A stretch of 64,000 nucleotides of DNA from CAWDNM01 sp964521195 (GCA_964521195.1 CAZFRE010000002.1:310001-374000); one strand, 5' to 3'; counted from the stretch's first letter, positions 52,177 through 60,586 are shown. Notes: generated by a model not told the origin, from the letters alone. Numbers and translations: made by a program.

Positions 52177-52715
52177 GCCGGGCGGAACGAACCCGGCGAT
52201 GCGCCCATGATGACGCTGCGTGCGTCGCAGGCCAGATCGGCCGCCCGCCGAGAGAACCGTGGCGCGTGGCGGCCCGGTGCACGTTCGGCCATCCCACCGT
52301 GGCGGTCTCGCCCTCTCGGCTCGCCGACGGGACGCCGTTTCCGACGTATGCGTGGCTGACCTGCCCGCATCTGGTCGAGCTGGCCGGCTCGACGGAGTCT
52401 GGAGGTGCAACTGCCGGGTTCGCCGGCACGGCGGCAGACGACGCTGACTTCGCCGACCGGCTCAGAGCACTCGACGAGCGGGTGCGCACACTGCGCGCGC
52501 TGGAGTCCGGCGGAGTGGACGCCTGCTCGGCCGTCGGGCTTGGCGGCCAGCGCGATCCGCTCGGCGTGAAATGCCTGCACGTGCACCTCGCGCTCGGCCT
52601 GCTCGGTGAGGATGATCCGATCGCGGCCGTGCTGCTCTCGGATATGCCGCGTGAGTGCGATGACGACCGATGCGCGGCTGCCTGCGGCGGCCGTGCCGAC
52701 GGGGGACCATCATGA
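52173..52715 (+). CDS. DUF501 family protein
   Basis: A 180-residue protein. GTG 52173 overlaps the ftsB-like stop by 4 nt (GTGA). Family marks: VAARCTFGHPTVAVSPSRLA, GTPFPTYAWLTCPHLVELAG and VKCLHVHLALGLLG, with Cys and His residues that may bind metal. Family knowledge: DUF501 sits between ftsB and ppx in many actinobacteria; its function is unknown. It overlaps ppx by 4 nt. Confidence 0.88.
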   Translation: MSRAERTRRCAHDDAACVAGQIGRPPREPWRVAARCTFGHPTVAVSPSRLADGTPFPTYAWLTCPHLVELAGSTESGGATAGFAGTAADDADFADRLRALDERVRTLRALESGGVDACSAVGLGGQRDPLGVKCLHVHLALGLLGEDDPIAAVLLSDMPRECDDDRCAAACGGRADGGPS

Positions 52716-53698
52716 GCCATACCCGGCGGATCGCCGCCATCGACATCGGGACCGTGACGACTCGCCTGCTCGTCGCCGACGTGGGCCTCGACGGCATCAC
52801 CGAGGTCGTGCGCTCGACCGACATCACGCACTTGGGCCAGGACCTCACGACCACGGGACGCCTCTCGGCCGAGGCGATCGAGCGGGTGCGCGCGGTGATC
52901 GCGGGCTACGCCGCGACGCTCGCGGAGCTGGGCGCCGAGCGCGTGAGCGCCGTGGCGACGAGCGCGAGCCGAGACGCCGAGAACGGCGACGAGCTCGTGA
53001 CCATGCTGGCGACGGCGGGGGTCACGCCGCGCATCATCGACGGCGAGACCGAAGCGCGGTTGTCGTTCGCCGGCGCGACATGGTCGGTCGCCGGCGAGGG
53101 GCTGCTCGTCGTCGACGTGGGCGGGGGCTCGACCGAGCTCATCTTCGGCTCGTGCTCGGAAAGCGAGGATGCTCCCGCGCTGTGCGAGATCGAGATGATG
53201 CGCTCGGTCGATGTGGGCTCGCGCCGCATCACCGAGATGTTCCTGCACTCGGACCCACCCACGCCATCCGAGCTCGAGGAGGCGCGCGCGTACCTCGCCG
53301 GAGCGCTGCGGCCGTTCTTCGATGCGCTGCGCACGAAGCCCCGCGTGATGGTTGCACTCGCCGGCGCGGCCACGAGCTTCTCGGCGATCGACCTGGAGCT
53401 CGAGGAGTACGACTCCGAGGCGGTTCACCTGAGCTGCCTGACCGGACCGCAGCTCTCGGACCTCATCGGCATGCTTGCCGGGTTGCCGCTCGAGCGGCGT
53501 CGGCTGGTCGTGGGGCTGCACCCCGAGCGGGCCTCGGTGATCGTGGGCGGCGGGCTTGTGATCGAGACGGTGCTCGCGCTCGCGGGTCTGGATTCGACGC
53601 TCGTGAGCGAGCACGACATCCTCTATGGGATACTTCTCGACACCTACGACGACCTGCGGCAAGAGTCGGCGCAAGGCGGCAGTGAGGGGCAGAGCTAG
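52712..53698 (+). CDS. Ppx/GppA family phosphatase
   Basis: A 328-residue protein. ATG 52712 overlaps the DUF501 stop (ATGA). It has an ASKHA fold with phosphate loops IAAIDIGTVTTRLLVADV, SAVATSASRDAENGDEL and VVDVGGGSTELIFGS. Catalytic Glu and Asp residues lie in those loops. Family knowledge: members hydrolyse polyphosphate or pppGpp; short actinobacterial forms of ~310-330 residues usually act on short polyphosphate. It ends 8 nt before the tRNA-Leu gene. Confidence 0.9.
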   Translation: MSHTRRIAAIDIGTVTTRLLVADVGLDGITEVVRSTDITHLGQDLTTTGRLSAEAIERVRAVIAGYAATLAELGAERVSAVATSASRDAENGDELVTMLATAGVTPRIIDGETEARLSFAGATWSVAGEGLLVVDVGGGSTELIFGSCSESEDAPALCEIEMMRSVDVGSRRITEMFLHSDPPTPSELEEARAYLAGALRPFFDALRTKPRVMVALAGAATSFSAIDLELEEYDSEAVHLSCLTGPQLSDLIGMLAGLPLERRRLVVGLHPERASVIVGGGLVIETVLALAGLDSTLVSEHDILYGILLDTYDDLRQESAQGGSEGQS

Positions 53699-53706
53699 GA
53701 GCACGC

Positions 53707-53793
53707 GGCGGCGTATCCGAATTGGCACAGGAAGCGGACTTAAAATCCGCCGGCCGCAAGGCTATGTGGGTTCGACTCCCACCGCCGCTACCA
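53707..53793 (+). tRNA. tRNA-Leu (anticodon UAA), CCA encoded
   Basis: The acceptor stem GGCGGCG (53707-53713) pairs with CGCCGCT (53783-53789), followed by A and CCA. The anticodon stem GCGGA/TCCGC (53734-53738, 53746-53750) carries loop CTTAAAA with anticodon TAA at 53741-53743. A long variable arm (about 53751-53765, with GCC/GGC) and T-arm GTGGG-TTCGACT-CCCAC (53766-53782) confirm a class II leucine tRNA. UUA codons are rare in this GC-rich genome. Confidence 0.95.
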
Positions 53794-53921
53794 TGCACGA
53801 CACGCGTGACGGCGCGCACCGCCGCCTTCGCGCTGCGCACGAGGCAATGCGATACTTACGAAGCGAACGAGCGCCGGCCCTTTCGGGGCGGCCGGGCTAA
53901 GCGAAAGGGGGCTTGGGACGG

Positions 53922-54572
53922 ATGGCAGATGACTCGTCGGCCCGCTTGTACCAAGCCTTCATCAATCACGATCCCGCAGGCGCCATCAACGTCATCGAGC
54001 GCGTGAAGAAGGGCGGAGTCGCCCAGGCCCAGCTCTTCGACCAGCTCTTCGCGCCGGCGATGTCGCTTCTCGGCGGCGCGTGGGCGAACGGGACCATCGA
54101 CGAGTACACCTTCACGCAGGCTTCCGTGGTCGCCGAGCAGATCACGAGCTTCGTCACGCCTCCCACCGCGGCTCAAGACTCTGGCATCACGGTGCTCGTC
54201 GGCACGATGCACCACGACCACCATGCCATCGACAAGGACATCACCGCTGCCGCGCTCAAGGAGGCCGGCCACCGCGTGATCGATCTTGGCACCGATGTCC
54301 GTCCGGCCGAGTTCCTCGAACGTGCCGACGAGACCGGCGCCCGCATCGTCATGGTGTTCGCCCAGATGATCTCTACCGCGAAGAGCGTCGTGCGCGTGCG
54401 CGAGATGTTCTCGGCGGGTGGGCGCGATGACATCGTGCTGTTCGTAGCGGGAGGACCATTCGTCGCCGACGTCGCTCTGGCGAAGGAAGTCGGAGCCAAC
54501 GGCGTCTCGCGAGGCGCCGAGAGCGCGCTCAAGCTCGTGGCCAAGGCGGCGGCGAAGGGTGTCGTGTCATGA
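53922..54572 (+). CDS. Cobalamin-binding corrinoid domain protein
   Basis: A 216-residue protein. ATG 53922 is preferred; AAAGGGGG is 11 nt upstream, and TTG 53913 is an alternative. The N-terminal helical B12-2 module (~1-85: GVAQAQLFDQLFAPAMSLLG; TQASVVAEQI) is followed by a Rossmann B12-binding domain with TMHHDHHAIDKDI. The signature D-x-H-x-x-G is D99-H101-D104, with Gly replaced by Asp. Later FVAGGPFVADVALAKEVGAN is typical. Family knowledge: stand-alone forms serve as corrinoid carriers or sensors. It overlaps the TPR gene by 4 nt and leads the operon that ends with selD. Confidence 0.88.
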   Translation: MADDSSARLYQAFINHDPAGAINVIERVKKGGVAQAQLFDQLFAPAMSLLGGAWANGTIDEYTFTQASVVAEQITSFVTPPTAAQDSGITVLVGTMHHDHHAIDKDITAAALKEAGHRVIDLGTDVRPAEFLERADETGARIVMVFAQMISTAKSVVRVREMFSAGGRDDIVLFVAGGPFVADVALAKEVGANGVSRGAESALKLVAKAAAKGVVS

Positions 54573-55732
54573 GTGGCCGTAGCCAGCAGTCGCTGCTCGC
54601 CGAGGGGCTTGCCCGCCAGGGGCATGTCGCACCGGCGGTCGAGGCGTGCTACCAGGCGCTGCGCAAGGAAGCCGACGACCCGGTGTTGCATGCCCTGCTC
54701 GCCGACCTCTTCCTCGACGGTGACTTCTACGACGAGGCGATCCACGCAGCGAGCCGCGCGATCGAGATCGATCCCGACTGCGCACCCGCGTACCTCGCGC
54801 TCGGTCTCGCGTACGACCGCCGAGGCGGGATGTGGGACCAGTCGATCCTCGTGTGGCACGAACTCGCCGAGGTGGCGCCCGATCTCGTGACGGCGCACGT
54901 ACAGCTCGGCGAGGCGTTCTCGGCGGCTGCCTTCTCCGAGGAAGCCATCGAGGCGTGGCGCACCGCGCTCGAACTCGACCCGACCGAGCCGCGCGCGATG
55001 TACAACCTCGCGGTCGCGGCACTCAAGCGCGAGGGCATGGCCACGGCGCTCCCGGGCTTCCGGAAGGCGGGGGAACTCGACCCCAGCCAGGACGACTTCT
55101 TCTTCGCCCTCGCGGGCGTCTACGACGACGGCACGCCGGCGCCGGACCCCAACGACGTTGCACCGGATCGCGATTCGCGGCTGAACGCCGCACTCGCCAT
55201 CGCCTTCGAGGAGGATTTCTTCGGCTCGGCGGACCTGATTCGCCTCATCCTCGACGAGGACGCCGACGATGCCGACGCGCTGGCCTTGGCGGGCTACCTG
55301 TACTTGAAGCAGGAGGCGGTCAACGAGGCGATGGCTGTCGCGCTGCGCGCGCTGGCGGTCTCGACCAAGACGCCGACCGCCGTGTACGTGCTCGGCGCAG
55401 CGTTTCACAAGCGCCCGGGCCTCAACCGCAACGCTGCCCGCGTGTTCGACGCGCTGGCCCGCGCGGTGCCCGACGAGCCGATGCCGCACGTACTGCTCGC
55501 GGAGTCGCTCCTCGGCTTGCAACGATTCACCGCGGCCAAGCAAGCGTACCTGCGCGCAGTCGAGCTCGACCCGACCTGCGTGCGAGCGCGCTTCGGGCTT
55601 GCGGCCGTGCTGCTGACCGAGGGCGAGCACGCGAACGCAGCATGGGAGATCCGCCGCGCCGCCTATCACGACACGCGCCGGCAGGGGCTGTTCTGGCGGC
55701 TCTACGACGAGTACGTCGAGGGGAGGGGATAG
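54569..55732 (+). CDS. TPR-repeat protein
   Basis: A 387-residue soluble protein starting at ATG 54569 (ATGA overlap with the corrinoid gene). At least seven tetratricopeptide-like helical pairs are seen (for example VLHALLADLFLDGDFYDEAI, then AAYLALG-type and AFSEEAIEAWRTALELDPTE). A central acidic break lies at ~195-215 (DDGTPAPDPNDVAPD). Family knowledge: TPRs are protein-binding scaffolds. There is no signal peptide. It lies 3 nt before the GH-like gene; its partner is unknown but could be one of the operon products. Confidence 0.85.
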   Translation: MSGRSQQSLLAEGLARQGHVAPAVEACYQALRKEADDPVLHALLADLFLDGDFYDEAIHAASRAIEIDPDCAPAYLALGLAYDRRGGMWDQSILVWHELAEVAPDLVTAHVQLGEAFSAAAFSEEAIEAWRTALELDPTEPRAMYNLAVAALKREGMATALPGFRKAGELDPSQDDFFFALAGVYDDGTPAPDPNDVAPDRDSRLNAALAIAFEEDFFGSADLIRLILDEDADDADALALAGYLYLKQEAVNEAMAVALRALAVSTKTPTAVYVLGAAFHKRPGLNRNAARVFDALARAVPDEPMPHVLLAESLLGLQRFTAAKQAYLRAVELDPTCVRARFGLAAVLLTEGEHANAAWEIRRAAYHDTRRQGLFWRLYDEYVEGRG

Positions 55733-55735
55733 CGA

Positions 55736-57772
55736 GTGCCTACACGTAAGGGAGGCCCGCGTCCTCCTCGGCAGCGCTTGGCGCCGGTCGAGAAGCCGGC
55801 GGCCGTCGCGGCGGACGCAACGACCGATGCGGCTGTCTCGGCCGTGCCGACGCCATCGGTTGACGCTACCCCGAAGCCTCCGGCGCGCATTCCGCGGCGC
55901 AACCCGCTGTTCCCGGTGGGCGTGTCGCTGTACCCGCTCGACAGCGAGTCTGCCACGCCGGACGCGTGGTACGCACGCGACCTCGGCGAAGACCTCGCAC
56001 TGCTCGAGGAGGCGCGCTTCGGACTCGTGCGCATCTTCGTGTCCTGGCGCGTGCTCGAGCCGCAGGTCGGCCAGTACAGCGAGGAGGGCCTGCAGCAGCT
56101 GCTCGACCTTGTTGCAGCCGCGAGGGCGAAGAAGATGCAGTCCATCGTCTGCTTCTTCGCCGACGACCGCCATGCGGAACTCGTCGACGTGCCGTGGGGG
56201 AAGAAGCGCGACCCGCGCACCGACTCCTATCTGATCGAGCGCGAGACCTCTCTCGTCCAGAAGGTCGTCACGCAGCTGCGCTCGGACGCGGGAGTCTTCG
56301 CGTGGCAACTCGCCAACGAGGCGTTCCTGTCCGGCTTCGTGAACAAGGCCGCGCTTGACGAGTGGACTGAGACGATGCGCGAGGCCGTGCGCGAACTTGA
56401 CCCCAAGCGTCCCATCGCGCTCGGCGTCGATGCCGAGACCTTCTTGCGCGCGACCGGGGTCGACGCGCGTGAGGCGGTCGAGAGCTGCGAATTCACCGTG
56501 AGCCACGTGACGGCGGCGTATCGCGCCTATGCCGCGGAGGGGCCGGTCACGTCCGGGCCGTCCACGTACCTTGAAGCGTTCCTGCTGCGGGCGGGCAATC
56601 GTGGCAAGCCGGTGTTGCTCGACGATGCGGGCGTGCTCTCGCTCGACTTCTCGGCCGCCGAGGAGGCAGCCGCGATGCGCACGGCGCTTTGGTCGGCGCT
56701 TGCGAACCGCGCGGCGGGCGTGCTGGCTCGCCGGTTGCGCGATCTGGAGACGGACCGTCGCGAGCCGTACTACCTCGACCCGTTCGAGACGCTCGTCGGG
56801 CTCGTGGATGCCGAGGGCGAAGTCAAGCCGTCGTGGACAGAGGCCCGCCGATTCGTGCGATCGGCGGCGCGTATCGACCTCAAGCAGTTCGTCCAGACGC
56901 CCGAGCGCACCGCGATCATCATCCCGTCGGAGCGGTTCAACCCGCTGCCGGACCTCGCGTCGCTCTTCGATGCGCGCGCCTGCCTTGCTGCCTTCGTCGG
57001 CGCGAAGCAGGCGCACGTGCCGGTGACCATCGCGTATGAGGAAGACGAGTTCTCGGAGTACTCGGTCATCATCATCCCGAGCGCGTTCAACCTCGCCGAT
57101 GACACCTGGGAACGACTCACCGCATTCGTGCAGGCCGGTGGCTCGCTCGTGCTGTCCTACGGCGGCGGCGACGCGCACGCCGGCATCCGAGACCTCTTCG
57201 GCGTCGAGTTTCGCGGGGACGCGGGCCCTGGCGAGGTGCTGTCGTGCCGTGTGGCCCAAGACGACATGCTCGGCGCGCTCACGAGCTTCGACGCACACTT
57301 CGACGTCTCCAACTTCGCGCTTCTCTCAGGTGCGACCGCGACGATCGTCGCCACCGATGCGAAGGGCAGCCCGCTGCTCACGGTGAACTCGGTGGGTCAG
57401 GGCCGCGCGGTCTACATCGCGGCGCCGATCGAGCGCGCTATCGCGCAGGGTGACCCGTGGGCGACGCCCGCGCCGGTCGCCGCGATGCTGCGGGAGGTCT
57501 ACGGAGCCGTGGCACGCTCGGCCGGGTGCGGTGCACCGGTTGACTGCGACATGCCGGAGGTGGAGGTCGCGCTCCTGCAGGGCGAGGCCGAGGACATCCT
57601 GATCCTCATCAACCACGCCCCCGAGAAGACCTCGCCGACGCTGTCGACCGACCGGCGCATCGCCTCAATCACCGACGTCCGCGGCGGAGCGCCCGTAGCG
57701 GTGGGCGGGCCGACGTTCGGCGTGAGCGTCGAGCCGAATGGCGTGCTCGCGCTGCGGGTCTCGTACGCGTGA
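55736..57772 (+). CDS. Glycoside hydrolase-like (GH5/GH42-type) protein with trimerisation-like domain
   Basis: A 678-residue protein. GTG 55736 is 7 nt after GGGAGGGG. A Pro/Ala-rich N-tail (~1-55) precedes a TIM-barrel (~60-380) with LVRIFVSWRVLEPQVGQYSE and WQLANEAF holding the acid/base pair N-E195. The expected nucleophile Glu is not seen: GKPVLLDDAG has D296-D297. A GATase/beta-galactosidase-trimerisation-like domain (~390-570: YSVIIIPSAFNLADDTWERL; GGSLVLSYGGGDAHAGIRDL) and a small beta domain follow. There is no signal peptide. Activity is uncertain. It is operonic with TPR and selD, 12 nt before the latter. Confidence 0.75.
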   Translation: MPTRKGGPRPPRQRLAPVEKPAAVAADATTDAAVSAVPTPSVDATPKPPARIPRRNPLFPVGVSLYPLDSESATPDAWYARDLGEDLALLEEARFGLVRIFVSWRVLEPQVGQYSEEGLQQLLDLVAAARAKKMQSIVCFFADDRHAELVDVPWGKKRDPRTDSYLIERETSLVQKVVTQLRSDAGVFAWQLANEAFLSGFVNKAALDEWTETMREAVRELDPKRPIALGVDAETFLRATGVDAREAVESCEFTVSHVTAAYRAYAAEGPVTSGPSTYLEAFLLRAGNRGKPVLLDDAGVLSLDFSAAEEAAAMRTALWSALANRAAGVLARRLRDLETDRREPYYLDPFETLVGLVDAEGEVKPSWTEARRFVRSAARIDLKQFVQTPERTAIIIPSERFNPLPDLASLFDARACLAAFVGAKQAHVPVTIAYEEDEFSEYSVIIIPSAFNLADDTWERLTAFVQAGGSLVLSYGGGDAHAGIRDLFGVEFRGDAGPGEVLSCRVAQDDMLGALTSFDAHFDVSNFALLSGATATIVATDAKGSPLLTVNSVGQGRAVYIAAPIERAIAQGDPWATPAPVAAMLREVYGAVARSAGCGAPVDCDMPEVEVALLQGEAEDILILINHAPEKTSPTLSTDRRIASITDVRGGAPVAVGGPTFGVSVEPNGVLALRVSYA

Positions 57773-57784
57773 GGAGGTGACCCC

Positions 57785-58834
57785 ATGACCGACGAGCGGG
57801 AGCGCATCCGTCTCACCCAGCTCTCCACCAAAGCCGGTTGAGCCGCCAAGTGGGGTCCGGGTGACCTCAAGGCGGTACTCGACAAGATAGCTCCCGGCAA
57901 CACCGATGCGTTGCTTCTCGGCTTCGAGACCAGCGACGATGCAGCGGTCTACCAGCTCACTCCCGACCTCGCCACGCTGCTGACGGTCGACTTCTTCACG
58001 CCCATCGTCGACGACCCGTACGACTTCGGCCGCATCGCCGCCGCCAACTCACTCTCCGACATCTACGCGATGGGAGGCCGCCCTCTCACGGCGATGAACC
58101 TGCTCGCGTTCCCGTGCTCGCTTGGCCCCGACATCGTGGGCGAGGTCGTGCGAGGCGGCGCCGAGAAGGTCGCCGAGGCGGGCGCGGTCACGGTGGGTGG
58201 GCATACCATCGACGACAAGGAGCCGAAGTTCGGGCTGTCGGTCATGGGTGTCGTCGCCCCCGACAAGGTCGTGCGCAACCGCGGCGCAAAGCCCGGCGAC
58301 ATGATCGTGCTCACGAAGCCCATCGGCACCGCGATCATCGCGACCGCCATCAAGCGCGGGCTCGAGACCGAAGAGACCGCCCGTGAGGTCGTCGAGTCGA
58401 TGGCGGCGCTCAACCGGCTTGCCTGCGAGGCGATGGTCGAGGTGGGAGTGAATGCCGCGACGGATGTGACCGGCTTCGGGTTGCTCGGCCACCTGCACGA
58501 GATGGCCGAGGCGAGCGGGGTCGCGGCTCGTCTCGTTGCGCACGAGGTGCCGCTCTTCGACCGCGTGCTCGACTACGCAGCGGACAACGTGGTGCCGGGT
58601 CGCACCGCCGATGTCATCGCGTGGGCAGGCGACTTCATCGACTGGCGGTGGGATGCGGACCGAGGCCTGTGGCTGCGCGTGCTCTGCGACCCGCAGACGA
58701 GCGGTGGACTGATGATGGCGGTCGCACCCGACCGCGTCGCAGACCTCATCGACGCACTTGAGTCCCGCGGTCAGCTCGCGGCTACCGTCGGCGAGTTCGT
58801 CGCGGGCGCGCCCGGCGTCGTCACCGTCGCCTGA
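57785..58834 (+). CDS. selD: Selenide, water dikinase, selenocysteine-containing
   Basis: A 349-residue protein if TGA 57839-57841 is read as selenocysteine (residue 19, in KAG-U-AAK). ATG 57785 follows an excellent GAGGAGGTGA. A frame started after the TGA would lose the active site. Downstream marks: DLKAVLDKIAPGNTDALLLG, DDAAVYQLTPDLATLLTVDF, GGRPLTAMNLLAFPC, VTVGGHTIDDKEPKFGLSVM, and DVTGFGLLGHLHEMAEASGV. It makes selenophosphate from selenide and ATP for SelA. A SECIS-like hairpin follows the TGA at once. It is the last gene of the corrinoid-TPR-GH operon. Confidence 0.95.
57843..57875 (+). promoter_or_regulatory. Bacterial SECIS-like hairpin in selD
   Basis: CCGCC (57843-57847) pairs with GGCGG (57871-57875). 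A 7-bp upper stem (57851-57857 with 57863-57869, one G.U) holds loop CGGGT (57858-57862). The loop starts 17 nt after the TGA, within the range for SelB-bound elements. Confidence 0.65.
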
Positions 58835-58870
58835 CCGCAGCGGCCGGTGGGTGGCCAGCACTCGGCGCCC

Positions 58871-58904
58871 CGGCCCCCGGCTGCCGGCAATCGGCAGCGG
58901 GCCG
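58871..58904 (+). terminator. Hairpin terminator after selD
   Basis: A 13-bp stem (CGGCCC 58871-58876 with 58899-58904, and 58880-58886 with 58892-58898) with a 3-nt bulge and loop GCAAT; no U-tract. Confidence 0.6.
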
Positions 58905-58931
58905 CCGGACAGCCGCACTCCCGCCTCGCGC

Positions 58932-58937
58932 TATAAT
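58932..58937 (+). promoter_or_regulatory. Perfect TATAAT -10 of the yedF-like gene
   Basis: A consensus -10 in a GC-rich gap, 47 nt before ATG 58985. No clear -35. Confidence 0.5.
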
Positions 58938-58984
58938 CTCCTCGGAACTTTCGTATCCGTCACCGCTATCCGAGGGGGCCTCCC

Positions 58985-59323
58985 ATGGCCAAGCGCGTCT
59001 TCATCGTCACGAACACCATCGGCCGAGGCAACGAGGAGCTCGGCGCGATACTCATGAAGAACTTCCTCTATTCGCTCGCCCGCAACGAAGAACGCCCGCG
59101 AGCCGTCATGTTCATGAACGAGGGCGTACGGCTCGCCTGCACGGGCTCGACCTCCCTCGACGACCTCGCGCTTCTCGCGGAGAACGGCGTCGCGGTCAAG
59201 GTGTGCGGCACGTGCCTCGACTTCCTGGGACTCAAAGACGAACTCGCCGTGGGCGAGGTCGGGACCATGCCGGACAGCGTCGCGGCACTCGTTGCGGACC
59301 CGGACGTCCTTACGATCGCGTAG
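58985..59323 (+). CDS. DsrE-fold selenium-metabolism protein (YedF-like C-terminal part)
   Basis: A 112-residue protein starting at ATG 58985 behind GAGGGGGCC. The DsrE/F fold is seen in RVFIVTNTIGRGNEELGAIL, then FMNEGVRLACTGSTSLDDLA and VKVCGTCLDFLGLKDELAVG, with the conserved Cys pair CGTC. Family knowledge: the C-terminal half of YedF proteins (TIGR03527, selenium metabolism protein YedF) lies by selD in many genomes; here the TusA-like half is missing. It is likely to handle reduced selenium or sulfur. It converges on the GNAT gene with a 14-nt overlap. Confidence 0.82.
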   Translation: MAKRVFIVTNTIGRGNEELGAILMKNFLYSLARNEERPRAVMFMNEGVRLACTGSTSLDDLALLAENGVAVKVCGTCLDFLGLKDELAVGEVGTMPDSVAALVADPDVLTIA

Positions 59324-59924
59324 CCGACGACGACCGTCGGAGCAGGGACGGCCCGCTCCCGTCGCACGTGCGCACGAACTTCTCGTCCGGTTCCCGGTCG
59401 GGGTGCGGGTTGTGCGCGACGTAGCGAAGCACCGGCTCGCCGTCGTCGAGGTACACCCCGTCGAGCACGAGCCCACACTTGTCGGCGACGGCACGTGAAG
59501 CCGCGTTCTCCGGCAGAATCGCCGAGTGGACCGCTGGGAACCCGACGACGTCGAAGCCGTAGGCGAGCGCCGCCTTGCCGGCCTCGGTCGCGAGCCCGCG
59601 CCCCCACAGCTGCGGGAGCAGTGTCCAGCCCAGTTCGACATCGGGTGCGAGGTTGCAGCCGAACCCGCAGAAGCCCACGACGCCCGTCGGGTCGCCCGTC
59701 CCCGGCCCGCGCAGCTCGAGCGCCCACCGGCACCAGCCGCGCACGCGCTGGTTGTCGGTCTGGCGCGTGATGAAGCCGTCGATCTGATCGGCGGCGAAGG
59801 GTTCGCCTCGGTTGAGCCAGAAGACGATCTCGGGCTCGTGCGCGATCAACGCGAAGGCCTCGCGGTCCTTGCCCGTCCATGCCCTGAGATTCAGCCGCTC
59901 GGTCTGGATGATGATCGGTCCCAC
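59310..59924 (-). CDS. RimJ/RimL-type GNAT acetyltransferase
   Basis: A 204-residue protein starting at GTG 59924 behind GGAGGGAG. Marks: IIIQTERLNLRAWTGKDREA, then VELGWTLLPQLWGRGLATEA (acetyl-CoA loop) and VHSAILPENAASRAVADKCG. Family knowledge: this group acetylates protein N-termini or small amines. It overlaps the 3' end of the yedF-like gene (convergent). Confidence 0.85.
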   Translation of the reverse strand: MGPIIIQTERLNLRAWTGKDREAFALIAHEPEIVFWLNRGEPFAADQIDGFITRQTDNQRVRGWCRWALELRGPGTGDPTGVVGFCGFGCNLAPDVELGWTLLPQLWGRGLATEAGKAALAYGFDVVGFPAVHSAILPENAASRAVADKCGLVLDGVYLDDGEPVLRYVAHNPHPDREPDEKFVRTCDGSGPSLLRRSSSATRS

Positions 59925-59988
59925 GGGCGGCTCCCTCCTGCGCGCGAGGCCAGTCTAGCCCGATGGATGCGTGCGTGCGGGCGTGGTC

Positions 59989-60050
59989 GGGCGGCGGTGG
60001 GCGCGCGTCGGCGGGCGGCGGGAATCGGCGCGCGGGCGGCGGGTCGCGCT
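59989..60050 (+). repeat. G-rich tract between GNAT and hemerythrin genes
   Basis: GGGCGGCGG occurs three times (about 59989, 60013 and 60034) with many GGG runs on the plus strand. It could form a G-quadruplex. It lies in a 130-nt gap with no gene. Confidence 0.4.
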
Positions 60051-60054
60051 TGAG

Positions 60055-60465
60055 CTACTCGGCCGTCGCGCGGATATGCTCGCCGATCCTGCGATCCTCG
60101 ACAGCGATGTGATGGACGAGCCACGAGCGCAGGTAGTCGAGCAGGCCTCGGGGCGAGACGAACTGGCCGGCCACCAGTTGGTCGCGCAAGCTGGTGACCT
60201 CCTCGGCGAAGGCGCGATGCTGAGCTTCATGCGCCGGCAGCCCGGGGTAGCCGACGCGCTCCATGAGCGACTCCTCGAAGGAGAAGTGGGACCGTGCGTA
60301 CTCGGCGAGATCGTCGATGGAGTCGCGCACGGCCTCGTGGCCTCGGCCGTCGGCGATCTGCTGCTCCATGCTGCCCACCAGCTCGAACAGCTGCCTGTGC
60401 TGGGCGTCGACATCGAGATCGCCCGTCGAGAGCTGCTCGTCCCACAGTACGTCGTCTGCCGCCAT
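60055..60465 (-). CDS. Bacteriohemerythrin
   Basis: A 136-residue protein starting at ATG 60465 behind GAGGAGCG. The di-iron ligands are visible: H in DAQHRQLFEL, H-x3-E in HFSFEESLM, H-x3-H in HEAQHRAF, and H-x4-D in WLVHHIAVEDRRI. It binds O2 reversibly, for delivery, sensing or protection. It is divergent from selA with 121 nt between them. Confidence 0.92.
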   Translation of the reverse strand: MAADDVLWDEQLSTGDLDVDAQHRQLFELVGSMEQQIADGRGHEAVRDSIDDLAEYARSHFSFEESLMERVGYPGLPAHEAQHRAFAEEVTSLRDQLVAGQFVSPRGLLDYLRSWLVHHIAVEDRRIGEHIRATAE

Positions 60466-60574
60466 GATCGCTCCTCGTCAGGGTTCCGTTGCTCGGTTCA
60501 CGTGGAAGTTATCGGCAGGAAGGCCTCCGTGCTTCAGCGTGTCCGCCACGGGCGCGTCGGGGACCCTACTCGGG

Positions 60575-60580
60575 TATCAT
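60575..60580 (+). promoter_or_regulatory. -10 box giving a leaderless selA transcript
   Basis: TATCAT ends 6 nt before ATG 60587, so +1 coincides with the start codon; no ribosome binding site. Confidence 0.5.
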
Positions 60581-60586
60581 CGGGCC

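Noticed and set aside
53794..53921. Cobalamin riboswitch before the corrinoid gene
   Set aside because: The 128 nt are too short for a full class and lack a recognisable B12-box; only a GCCGGCC-type hairpin is seen.
54173..57298. 1041-codon open frame antisense to the corrinoid-TPR-GH genes
   Set aside because: Same reason: shadow of GC-rich codons, low-complexity charged product, no ribosome binding site.
58835..58984. tRNA-Sec between selD and the yedF-like gene
   Set aside because: No TCA anticodon loop or long Sec variable arm; the gap holds only a terminator and a promoter.
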